Assembly (NCBI RefSeq): GCF_003144195.1
Contig: NW_020290004.1
Span: forward strand, 309,665 to 373,664
DNA: 64,000 nt
From: Ceraceosorus guamensis
Lineage: Eukaryota; Basidiomycota; Exobasidiomycetes; Ceraceosorales; Ceraceosoraceae
Direction of reading: 5' to 3'
Part shown: piece by piece, positions 1 to 10,817 of the stretch
How positions within the stretch are numbered: position 1 is the stretch's first letter
How the letters are laid out: every line of letters begins with the position of its first letter
Program-made: the position numbers and the translations under genes
The notes under the pieces: model-generated
The model's input: the letters and a program-made list of their open reading frames with translations, nothing else
Told to the model about the DNA's origin: nothing
Databases searched by the model: none

Positions 1-160
1 AGAGGGGCATACATGCCAACTGCATCGGCCATCCATCCAACTTGACGACTCTCACCACGATATAGCTCTTCAAGTGTTGCCAGTCGTGACTGCTGCCGAG
101 GACCACAATCCGCCTTGCCAACATACCAGGAACAGACTCGCACGCGCCTTTGTCGTAAAG

Positions 161-842
161 ATGGCCAAGTCACTTCGGTCCAGGGCCAAGCTGGCTCACA
201 GACAAGCAAAGCGCACGAATCCCAATTCTGACTACGCCATCACAAGCGCAGCCAGGACAAACGCGATTGCACAGAGGCTAGCAGCCCGCATGAACATGCC
301 CAAAGAGGCTCACAAGGATGGCGAACTGGATGCAGAAGAACAAGAGGAGGGCGAAATGGGCAATGCTGCGCAGGGTGAGCATCCACGTCGCGAATCTGCT
401 GCAGTGTCACCAGAAGCGCTCGACTGGCAGCTTTTTGGTTTGTTAGATCCGGATTGCTTGGTCGTTGCGCAGGCAGCTGTATGCACAGATTGTCTACAGC
501 ATCCATCTCCAGCACCCTCCTTGTTCGAGTGGCTCGTGTCGTCGCGCCAGGAAAGCGATCCGATGGATCCCGTATCTCATCGCATGCCTACCGCGTGTTT
601 AGACAAGCTTTGCTAACGCTTTGCTTACTGCATCCTCGTGCGCATCCACTTCAGCGATGGAAACGGATGCTGGTACATCCGCAAAGCCAGAACCGTCGGA
701 ACGTATCTCGACGGGAGGAGCCAGGGAAAGTGGAAGGGAGACGTGGCGCAAAGCCCGAGGTATGAAGGTCAGGAAGTCTCACAATCCTACTGGATTCGGC
801 GCTCGCAGCAAGAATGGCGGCAAGACGAAGAGGCGAAGATGA
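161..842 (+). CDS. DUF2423 (YBL028C-like) small basic nuclear protein
   Basis: The start ATG at 161 opens with MAKSLRSRAKLAHRQAKR, the hallmark N-terminus of the fungal DUF2423/UPF0642 family (yeast YBL028C). The C-terminal block ending at 842 (WRKARGMKVRKSHNP, then GGKTKRRR) matches the other conserved end of that family, but it lies in another frame, so an intron must join them. One consistent joint is exon 161-373 (donor GTGAGC) to exon 603-842, both phase 0. A second in-frame option uses donor 438 and acceptor 654, which has a better branch site (GCTAAC at 612). The middle is acidic and low in complexity. The role is poorly known; yeast relatives are small basic nuclear or nucleolar proteins. 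The family call is firm, the intron borders are not. Confidence 0.7.
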
Positions 843-1144
843 ATCATGGGGTGGCAGACTAGACTCTCACAACCATCATTCACGCATACATGCCGTCTGC
901 AGGATCTCGTGCCGGGCTCCATCGCAGCGCCCAGCATCTTGGCACATTCAGGTACCAAGCTCACTCGTGTAGAGCGCGAGACGAAAGTCGTGGCGTCATC
1001 GAGCGACTCTCGAAAATCGAGTCTGCTCGACAAATTCTGATTGCTACACTTCACACCAATGCTCCTCTATCATAATTCTCCCCTAAGATCTTGTGTTCTG
1101 ACGTTCGTCATCGCCCCCGCGGCCATCTCGCCAGCACGGTGACA

Positions 1145-1231
1145 ATGTCTCAAGACCAAGACCAGGCGACTCGCGGCGAAGCTTTCAGCATGTACAACAC
1201 CTTCAACCAGAGACAGTCAGCGGGTTCATAG
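1145..1231 (+). CDS. Short ORF of 28 codons, upstream ORF or micro-gene candidate
   Basis: An ATG at 1145 opens a complete reading frame that starts MSQDQDQATRGEAFSMYNTF and stops at TAG 1229-1231. The composition is hydrophilic and looks protein-like (GEAFSMYNTFNQRQ), unlike the Arg/Ser-rich noise ORFs around it. It lies about 650 bp before the Rua1-domain gene, so it could be an upstream ORF in a long leader, a tiny independent gene, or chance. No family was recognised. Confidence 0.25.
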   Translation: MSQDQDQATRGEAFSMYNTFNQRQSAGS

Positions 1232-1800
1232 CGCGACTCTGCGCAATCTATGGCTCTTCGCTGCACTCAATGCAGTTGACTATCGATCATTCTGCCTCGA
1301 CTATTCGCCTCCACAGTCCACATTATCCGAGGCGCTGTTATTCTGTTACAGGTAGGTCAGCTCTTGCGCACTTGATTGCCTACTTCATTCTTCTCAAATG
1401 CCCAGAAGCCGCGCTGCGCGCGCACATGCGCGCGCGTCAATCCAACGGCTCTTGGTCTCGCGTCGTGTCGTGTAAATTGGGTCTGCTCTTTCGCACGGGA
1501 GCTCAGAGCTGAGTGGAGTGGTCGTCCACGGACCACGAGCGAAGTCATCGCGCTGATCGTGCTCGCCCTTTTATAGCGTTCCCCTTCAGTCTCAGCTTCT
1601 GCCTTCGTGACCCTTCTCACCACACTGAACCAGCTCACCGTCATTCAGGTTCCTCCCGGTCTACAAAGCAAAGCAGCTGAGTAGTGCCGTTCATCCAGCC
1701 GACCCAGCTTTCCACCACACAGTCGCCACCGCGTCGACCACAACCTCTTTGAAGTCAACGCCTCTCTCTCCATCGTCATCGTCACACCCCAGCGAGGGGT

Positions 1801-1824
1801 CGGCGCCCGGCGTCGCCGGCGCCG
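1801..1824. repeat. GC-rich inverted repeat before the Rua1-domain start codon
   Basis: The arms CGGCGCC (1801-1807) and GGCGCCG (1818-1824) are perfect reverse complements around a 10-nt GC-rich loop. They lie about 60 bp upstream of the ATG at 1886. In RNA this would form a stable hairpin in the 5' leader, so it could affect translation; as DNA it is just a GC-rich palindrome. Confidence 0.5.
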
Positions 1825-1885
1825 AAACGCTGCTCAGGGTGAGCGCACACTCGTCACTGACTTCCCTTCCCTCACCAGTGCCGTC

Positions 1886-4703
1886 ATGAGCTCAGGCCGT
1901 CGTCACCTGTTTGGACAACATGATCAACGTCACGCGGACCATGAAGGGCTGTCGATCACTTCGCCCTTGCCGCGCGCCCACAACGAATCATCGCCCTCGA
2001 CTGTATCGCTGACGACTGCACCTCCCCCTCAAACCGTTCAATCGACTGGATCAGACACGTTCACAAAATCAGAATCTGGATCATCGTCGCACACACGCCG
2101 AGAGGTGTCTCCCATGGGATCTATTGGTCGCCTGCGCCACATCTACTCCCTCCATTCTCTTTCGTCGCGAACCTCTACGGACGACACGCCTACCAGCGTA
2201 CCCTTCCCTCCACCGCCCGGGCAAGAGCATCGCCGTTCAACGACACAAGCGAATCGCATCAAGACCTCGCACGTGCGATCCACGGGCGAAGCAACGCCGC
2301 TACCAGCACCAAACTATTCCAGCTCATGGCAAGACTGCTGTGCCACGCCTTTCGAAAGTTTTCGCACCTACTTTGATCACGCCAGCAACACCGAGCGCGA
2401 CCCTCATCCATCTGCCCCCTTGTCATCGAAAGACGCACCAGACGACGGGTACTTGCATCAGCTCCACGCATACTCGTTCGACGCATCTCAGTCTGCACCG
2501 TTCAGCCCGTCTGTGGAGTCGACAGCATCTCCTTCCATCGATGGGGACGCCACTACTGAGGAATCTACCACTGCATGGCGCGCACCAGCTCGCATTCGTG
2601 TCATCACGCCGGCTGGAACGGTTCAGGAGACTAGTCCTCGAGCCGGAAGACCTTTGGCATCATTCGTTCACCATGCAAGCCTCGATGCCTTAGCTCACGC
2701 GGGCCATCAAGCTCCTCTCGTGTCGCCACGTCAGCGCCAACAGTATGACGTGACATCCAATTTCGACAGTCGCGGCAATCCGACGCAAGATGATCCGGCT
2801 TCTCCCTGCCGACCCGGCACGCCTTTGCCTCCAGAGCTCTTCGAACGACGTCCGACTGGCACTGCTGGCCGTCTCCAACCACTGGAGCGTCCGGAACCTG
2901 GCAAGCTCGTGTCATACTACCGTGTCGAGCCCCACCCAAGCATTCCTGGTGACGAGGTGATGATGTGGCACGGTTCGGATCTTTCACCATACACCTCGTC
3001 GACGGGTGCTCCACCATCAAGCGCGACGGAGCTTGCGCCTACTATCGGGGTGGATGAACTTGTCGACCTCTTGAGCAATTCTCGCCGACCAGCCGCCCCG
3101 ATTCAGACCGATGCGGCATCCACTTCATCGGACGAGACTTGCTGGAGCCAGGAGAGTCATCCAGATAACCATCTCCCTCCCTATCATTCTGCGAACTCCT
3201 CGGATGATTTGACAACTCAACGTGGTGGACCCGCTCTCAATATATCTGTCCCTGCCTCCAGTCATGTGGTGCGCCGCACAGTCAGCTCCGAGCAACTGGA
3301 TGAGCCGCAGCCCAATGTCCCATCTCTATCGCACCAAGCAAGCGCCGAGTGGAATCTGTTTGATGAAGAAACGCCGAACACGGCGCCGCCGAGCGAGCGC
3401 TTCCCAGCGCCCAGCGAGCGCTTTCCTTGGTCGGCCGTGCCCGCCATCTTCGCAAAGTTACCGTCGCCACCGCCTCCACAAGATCCGAACAACCTGATCA
3501 TGAAGCCTCGAACGCAGGAACCTCGCTTTCCTGAGGATTTATACACCCCACGTTGGGTACGAGCTGGGCGCAAAAGCGTCGTCAAAGCTGATTCTGGAAC
3601 GAAAGAAGGTTGGTGTGGGCTTTGCACCCTCGAAGGCGAGCAAGGCGACCCCGCTGAAAATGGAGGCAGCTGGCACAATCTCCGAAACAGTAGGTGAGTG
3701 TTTTTGCTGAACTACACGTGCTCTATACTATGCTGAAACACGCTGTACTCTTTCATCAGCTGGCGATACCATATGCTTAGGTTAGTGGCAGGTTGCTCAG
3801 CGTCAGACCACCGTCCATGGGTCGAGCAGCTCACGTGCGGTGTCTGTCTCATTTCTCACAGAGTGCATGGCATTGGGGCGCGCTCAGGCTGTCCGGTACG
3901 CGAGCCTGTCGAGTTACACAGTGTGCCCCAACTAGAGAAGAAGATGCGAGGAAGATGCTACTATTGCAGGTGAGTGGCATGGCAGCTTCGTCACGATTCG
4001 CTGGTCTCACATCCCCCATGCCTGGCATCGTATCCAGCCAGTGGATCGTTTTCGACGCCACTTTTCCACCTACCAACTGGTATGTGCACGCAGGTGAGCA
4101 TGCGTCGATGGTTTCAAGACTCGTGCCACTACTGACGCGACTGCCTGCGATTGTCATTCAGGTCAGTGCAATTCAGACCAATCGGATGACCGCGCCTTCG
4201 ACGTCGACGACAGCGTTGCGCTCGTCGAGGAGGAGCAGCAGCCGCTCGATGCGGCCACGAAGAAGCTGAAACGCAACACGCAGGCTACGTCGTCGCCGGT
4301 CTCGAAGACCAGAAGGCTCAAGTCGATTTTCTTGCGACGTACCTCAACGAGCGCTGAAAGTACCGCAAGCTCTTCAACTCCAGCGCGTACCCCTCCAAGC
4401 GCGACGCCTCCCCCGAGCACTTGGCCAGCAGCTGTGCCTAGCAAGCATGCCATGAATACTCGAGCTCGCCAAAAGTTGGTCCCGGTGGCAGAAGAACCGG
4501 CAAATGCGCTTGTTCCGAGTGGGGACGACCACCGCAGCGGCATTTCGGATATGGCGGAGGGCTGCGCCAACGAAGACCGCTTGATGGTGTCGGCTCTCCA
4601 TGCCTACATGCACTACAGCGTGCCCACTAGGCTGGGCGAGTCATCATGGCGCCAATACTCGCCTCTGGACTCTCAAGACGACTCCATCCGTGAGCGACAA
4701 TGA
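1886..4703 (+). CDS. Transcription regulator with Rua1-type C-terminal zinc-binding domain
   Basis: Five exons (1886-3693, 3760-3780, 3862-3969, 4038-4093, 4162-4703) give an 844-residue protein. Residues 1 to about 570 are disordered and rich in Ser, Pro and His. The conserved block begins with YTPRWVRAGRK, followed by GWCGLC (Cys pair), W-R-Y-H-M, H-G-I-G, a second Cys pair in GRCYYC, then W-I-V and W-Y-V-H-A-G-Q-C-N. This order of Cys/His/Trp residues is that of the Rua1 C-terminal domain of fungal regulators; in Ustilago maydis Rua1 controls the ustilagic acid glycolipid cluster. The domain is spread over all five exons, one only 21 nt long, and only this splicing keeps the frame. The neighbours are not glycolipid genes, so it is probably a relative rather than Rua1 itself. 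Its target genes are unknown. Confidence 0.82.
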
Positions 4704-5208
4704 ATGACACGGCGCTGTGCATTCGTATCTACGAGCAATCGCAAAGCGAAATTGTCTACAAAGGCGCAACATTGCCAATCGATCTGTACAGCCCACATTT
4801 TCAAATGTTCCAAAGCCCAGTCAGTCTCGCAATCAAATCAAACAGAGGATCTCATCTACCGGCATCTCTTCTGGTACAAGAAATCGCATCCTCCATCAGC
4901 ATATGTACACTTATCCACAAATTTAGCATATCAATAGGCAATCATCCCACCCGCAGAAGTCGGGTCGTGAACAGAAAGAAACTGATTGGCTGACTGACTG
5001 GCTGGCTAGCTCAAAGCATGTGCATTTTGTGACGCGTAGGTGAGCCTCGACGGAAGGAGATAGAGCAACAATCAGTGCGCGTGTCGGGGAAGCCCAAGGT
5101 GCGATGGTAAAGCGAGAGATCCGACATTATTGAGCATCGCAAAGAGTGAGCTGCAGCTGAGCTGTCAAGTGACGAGCGTCGCGAGGAAGCGAGGTGCGGG
5201 AGCTCCAT
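4704..5208. other. Convergent spacer between Rua1-domain gene and SSK1
   Basis: Both flanking genes end here (stops at 4703 and 5209), so the stretch should hold two 3' UTRs. It is more AT-rich than its surroundings around 4730-4980. I see no gene in it. Confidence 0.5.
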
Positions 5209-8200
5209 TCATAAGTCCGGCTTGGGCGCAGCCTTCTTGACGCTGGCATTCGGTGACGCTGCTGGCGCAGGACTGCTTTTCCGGACAATTTGCAACGAAT
5301 TGGCAATCTTCTTTGCCAGAGCATCTGGACCCGAGCCGAAGCCTCGTTGCACTTCTCTGTTCCCGCGAGCCTCCTCCAGAGCGCCTCGTCCGCCTGCACT
5401 GGCCTTTCTTGCGGCCGTTGAGAGCTGTCCGGAGAGCACAATGTACTGGATGCTGCCCCATTCCCACAGCTTCCTCTCGAGCCAATTAAGGTCTGTCCAC
5501 CAACGAGCATTGCCAGTGATCAGCACACAAAAGACAAAGACCTGATGCATGACCTTCTGGAGATCCACTCACCGACTGGCTTGTTCAGGAAGTCGTTGCA
5601 GCCTGCTGCAAGGGCAGCTACTCGATCACTGTTGAGGACTGATGCCGTCAAGGCTACGATGATCACTGAGGCGCGGAATGGAGTAGCTGGAACGCTGAAG
5701 GCTTCGCTAGCTTGCTTTGCTGGTGTGATTTGTTCGGCGTTGACGCCCGTGACAACCTGGCTAGCGGGCGGTGTGGTAGAGGGTAGTCCGACGTTGTCCA
5801 TGCGCTCCAATTTTCTGATCTCTTTGGTTGCTTCAATTCCGTCCATCACAGGGAGTTGAATGTCCATCTGAGGGGAGAGACCAGTATTTCAGCTAGGAGT
5901 CCAGTTCATTTGTGCAGTACAGACGTACCAAGATCAAGTGGAAGCCCCCCTTGGCCCACTTGTCGATCGCTTCCCGTCCGTCTCGTGCAGCTTCCCACGA
6001 AATCTGCTTGCGCTTCATAAATTTCTGCAAGATAGCCTGATTGATCGGATTGTCTGCAGAGTTGTGGATCAGGCGCACACGCGTCAGCATCAGTGCGAGT
6101 CGATGTCTGACTACGTCATCCTTACCTTCTACGATTAGCACCTTGATAGGCGGTAGCACTTTTTGGCGAATCGGAGCAGGCTTAGGTCCAGTGCCCTTCT
6201 TCGCCTTGGGTGCAAACCCAGCACCAATAAGAAGGCCAGACTGCGGTTGTGCGCTCGGCCGCCGGGACTCTTGACTCTGAGGCGCGGCGAAAGAGTGTCT
6301 AGCTGCACTGATGGGATCTATCGCAGCGACTGGTGATTCAGGCATCCTAGCTCCCGCTTCGCCGAGTGGAGCTGGCGCCAACTCTGCCTTTTGAATGGGA
6401 GATTGAGGATGTTCTGGCACTGTACTTTTGGCGCTCTCGGCAACCGTGGAGGGCGCTGCTGCTGCTGATGCTTTCGGGAGAGACACATTTGACAGCGCGG
6501 ATATCAAGGGTTGCTGGGTGCTTCGAGGTGAGAGAACTCGAGTCAAAGGACTAGCTGACGCAGCTGGTCCAGTGCCATGCTGGGAAGCAGTTTCCGCTCT
6601 GCTAGGCTCCCACACGCCGTTTGCGCGTGCGCTTTCGTCCAAAGGAGTGGCCAGTGGCGGCCTGCCTCCGCTCAAAATGCTCTCAATGCCAACTTGCGGT
6701 ACAAAGAGCGAGCCAGCAGGATAGTTCCAGCTCCGTGGAGAGGAAGGGCCTGCAACGCTTTCGACGCTTCCCGTAGCTGAGGTCTTTCGTTCTCGTCGGG
6801 CAGCCTTGGAGGACTCACTGTCTAGAGCACTCTTCAGGGTGACTGGTGTGAGATCACCACTGTGCTGCTGTTGCCTTCGCGTGTGTTCCCCAGTGCGCTG
6901 AGATGAGCCGACATCTGTAGACGAGCGCTGCTGATTGCTATTGTCGCTGCCTCGTCTTGTCGATGCCGGCGTTCTGTTCCCTTGCGAGCTGGTCCTTGGC
7001 TGAAAGAAAATGCCGGCAGGCCGCCCATCAGGACTTTGGATGACCATGCCCGACGCTCCTCGACTACCCAGTCTCGAGGCCGTCTCACTGAAGTAGCCCA
7101 AAGCGTCCAAGGGCAATGGGCTACCGCCGCTGTGATGTGACATCGTGCTTGCCGTGGACGGAAGCCCTGGTGCGAGATGATTTGTAGCAGGCACCGCTTG
7201 CACTGCTCGCGAGATGCCCTGTTTGCCTGGAATCGAGTCGGCTGAAGGGGTCGTTGCTGATGACTTGGCAAGATGCGGCGCTGACGGCTTCCTCGCGCCG
7301 TCTCCAGACTCGAGGACAGACCGGGTGGCCTCCTGAGGGATTGGACCCTTCTGTCTTCCAAGGAGGTCCAGCGCCGGGTCTCTGGGTGGCATGTCTAGAT
7401 GCAGAGCGGGGTGTCGGCTGGCATCCTTTGGTTCCGCCGCGTGCGTCTCGTGGGCGCGGGGCTCGCCTGTGGCCAAGCCGACATCTATCCCGAGCTTAGA
7501 GGCAGTGTCGATGGCTTCTGACGGTGCGTGCGAGTCTGGCACAGCGTCGCCGGCTCCTTGTACGTCAAGCATCCTAGGCACCTCGACAATACCAGGCGAA
7601 GGCAGGGCTGGGGCGCTTCCGTTCACCTGTTTAAGAGCTGGTGCGGTGCTGGGTGACATTGGACTTGTGGCTATGGCGGAGAAGAAGGGATCCACTAAGG
7701 GCTTGTGCACAGCAGTGTGCATCGCCGTCAGTAGTCTGCGAATGCCCAAAGGCTGCGGGATGACGATGACCTCTGGAAGGGGTGCTCTTTGCGCAGCTGC
7801 TGATTCAACGATAGGTTGGATAGCGTCCCGGACGATGCGATACTTCTTCAAACTTGTGAAGTGGATGATGGCATGCGTTTGGGGTGCATATCCGACGTGG
7901 TGAGAAGTCACGCGCTCGTCGTTCATTACGCGCTGGACGCTTGCAGGCTTGCTGCTGGTCGACTTAGCTGAGCCCAGGGCAGACCTCAAGACGGCCGTTG
8001 CTGAGCGCATTCGGAGAAGCTCTCTCTGCAACGTCTCGATGTCGTCGTCGATCAGCACAAAGCTGAACGGTAAAGGACCTCTAGTAGTTGAGTCTTGACC
8101 TCGCTTCTCGCGGTCACCACTACCCGACGCCGACGGCGAGCCCGGCGCTTGGTCGGAGCTTGCATACCCAATGGCCTTCGGCTGTTGAGCCTGAATCATT

Positions 8201-10108
8201 GCGCTAGCGTGCAGAACCACCGGCACACCAGTGACTGGATCCAAAACAGCCGTGTCGTCGCTGTTCGATCTGTCATGTGACGGTTGAGGTCCTCGGGCGA
8301 GCTCCACGCCCATGCCAGCGTTGCTTGGATAGTGAATCAAGCTGGGCCTATTGTCTCTAGACAGGGCGATCGCCGTTCTTGGCAAGCTACTCTCGTCCTC
8401 GGCACCTGTCCCGGTCCACGACCTCGTCTCTTCCCAATTGCCAGCATCGCCTTCAAGAGGCAAGTGCGCAGTTTCGCAGCCCAGCGCTCCCAGCTGTGCG
8501 GAAAGAAGCTGCGCAAATCTGCTGGTGGGCGACGCGTGTAGTGCAATCTTTCTGCCCCGCAGCTCCTTCTGTGCAAATTCCTCTAGGTCAGCAGCAGACG
8601 GCTCCTCCGCAAGCTCCAGTGCTGGCAGAAAGCGCTGTCGTGCCTCTGTTTCGGCTGGCGCTCTGTGCTTTGCTTCCAACAGCGGTGAACCGAGCCTCAA
8701 AGGGAGCTTCATGATCCACATCGTCCCGCGCTCGGAGGATGATGGGTGATCGACGACGACTTCTGCGCCTACCGATTGAAGCAGCTGGGTAGTCACATCG
8801 TCCAGCACCATCTTACAGTCTCTGGACAAATCTTGGTCACCGTGTACCGAGACCGCATACGTGCATACTAGCTGATGTGGTGCAGCGTTCGCGTCAGCAG
8901 CATCGTGGTCCGAAGTAATTGCCCGATCAACCTGCGGGCCACATTCTACGACTGTCCTTGGAGATGACGCATCGATAACTCGGGCTAATAGCTAGCCACA
9001 GTGACAACGAACGAGTCAGCAGTGGGCACATTATTCAGCACGTATCGGCTCCATCACGACTCACTTGCATGATCGCGAACCTCGTGGCGCCTTCGTCGCC
9101 TCGCACACTATAAGCAGCTTTGAGTTTGTCACCTTCTGGTGCTCTCAGCTCGCTCCCCGCTTCCGTGAGGACCAGCTGTATCCCTTTCTCCGCTGCTTGA
9201 CCTGATACAACGTCTGCCACGCGCTGAGATAATTCCAATAGATCGAAGTCCGCCTCTGCGTCCATGCCTAGAGACTCGATCGGCTCCAACGACTGACTGC
9301 TGGAGTTTTGCATCATCCGTCGTCGTGGCGCTGATCGGTCGCGTTTAGCAGCAACTTGACTTGGACCTGGACGTGACTCCGAGCTGGGACAAGACTGTGT
9401 ACTTTCGTCGCCTGCGTCGAGAGCTTGGGCCGCTTCGTTCCCCCCAGCCTCCTTTCCCACCTGCCCTGATGTGAGCTGAGAAGGCTGCACAGCGAGCGTA
9501 GGGTGTTGAGCTCCGAATGCAGCGTTGCTCATGCGTCCACAAATCCAATTGAGGGCTCTGAAGGATTCTAACAGCGCTTCTACGCTAGCGACAGGTACTT
9601 GCAAGCTCATCGCACTGAGCCTCTCATGCGACGGATCTAAAAGATGAGGCGGGATGATCTGCATCAACGTGCTAATGGGCAGCTGGAGCGTATCTGCGAC
9701 GACGGCAGACAATTCGTATCCATCCATCTGCCCTTGATCGCCTTTCGCAGTGTTCGCTTTTCGAAGTTGCTGATCGGCCAGAGTATCAATGTCTTCATGT
9801 TCTTGTTGCGCACGTCCACTCCACTGCGATTCTGAAGGAACACGCTTCATACTTCGGTCGCTAGGCTTCTCCCTGGGCTGAGCATCGATGAGACCACCAT
9901 CCACTTGCTGACCACTGTCTATCTTTGATGCAGCAATGCCGCTGCTCCCAGGATGTCTGAGCGCACCCATGCGGGTGCTGAGGGGTGCCGTCATGCTCCG
10001 ATGAAAGGGTCTCCTAGCCACAGCCGAGGGTGCTGCTGCATCCGGCTGAGCGCTCGTTGAAGCTTGCCCTGTGGGTCTGACAGCTGTACTACGAAAAGGA
10101 CTCGACAT
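5209..10108 (-). CDS. SSK1: SSK1 response regulator of the HOG osmostress phosphorelay, with pseudo-histidine-kinase N-terminus
   Basis: Five exons (10108-9065, 8991-6126, 6053-5929, 5867-5573, 5492-5209) give 1,537 residues. The receiver domain near the C-terminus shows KVLIVED (acidic residues about 1303-1304), DNPINQAIL, the phospho-acceptor Asp in MDIQLPVMDG (about D1347), IVALTAS, and FLNKPV (about K1441), then the Ssk1-typical NWLERKLWEWG. A 40-residue insertion before the fourth strand is also usual in Ssk1. In other fungi Ssk1 receives phosphate through a Ypd1-type protein and, when unphosphorylated, activates the Ssk2 MAPKKK. Unusual here: residues 131-193 resemble a kinase dimerisation domain without the His, and about 286-447 resemble a HATPase domain without the N-box Asn (see findings). 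The middle is long, disordered and Ser/Ala/Pro-rich. All joints are in phase. It is convergent with the Rua1-domain gene. Confidence 0.88.
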
Positions 10109-10817
10109 GTTGATTGACGGTGTCTTGCACGAGGTTGAGAAAGATGTGAGAATGAATGCGGGTTTTGCAGCATGCAGAGGAAGAGGGGGTGCTGATTGAT
10201 AGAGGTCGTGAAATGTGCGTGCACTGGCGATCTAACGACCAGGCCCAACGTGGTGCTCACTGCAATAATCGGGGAGCAGATTCGAGCATTATTGCGCGCG
10301 AGAAAGAGGCACAAAGACTGATTGGTGGGATGGATGGCGGAGGTGAGCAGGGCCAGGTGAATCCGCGCGTTTCCATGAACACCGGCAGACCCTGTGCTCC
10401 ACAGCAGCACCCACACGCGCGCGCGCAGTCGATTCACATGTGCGATGTCTGGCTCGCCCCGCTGCGACTCCCCCATGACGCGCGAACGATCAGCATGGTG
10501 ATGCTGCTCTCGCCCGCCAGAGAGCGACAAAGGTTTCTGCTCCAGTCAAAAATCACGTAAACACATTCCGGTCGGACATTGATGCGACAGGGGTCATAAA
10601 CTTCATCTCAAGTTACAGCTCTAATCAAGCGGAACGATTGCACGGACTTTGCAAGCAGGCACGCACAGTCCTGCAAGACGGTCGGTAGGTGCGCGGTCGG
10701 GATTCGTCACAATGTTACCAGGTATGTGCAAATCGATTACCATAAATGAGGGGAGCCGAGAGTAGTGCTGAAATGATGATGGCTTGTCTATGAATGGTGA
10801 TCTTGCGGGATGAGATT
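10109..10817. other. SSK1 upstream region and 3' flank of the hydrolase gene
   Basis: The stretch lies between the SSK1 start (10108, minus) and the hydrolase stop (10818, minus), so it holds the SSK1 promoter and the hydrolase 3' UTR. A 134-codon ORF at 10156-10560 has no protein-like features. An alternating CA/CG run lies around 10410-10428. No clear TATA box was seen. Confidence 0.45.

Larger units (their letters stand above)
843..1885. other. Spacer and promoter region of the Rua1-domain gene
   Basis: No convincing protein gene lies here apart from a 28-codon ORF at 1145-1231. The stretch holds an alternating GC-rich run at 1411-1438, a TATA-like word (TTTTATAG) near 1568 about 310 bp before the next ATG, a long pyrimidine-rich tract around 1690-1860, and an inverted repeat at 1801-1824. 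All of this fits a long promoter and 5' leader for the transcription factor downstream. Confidence 0.5.
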
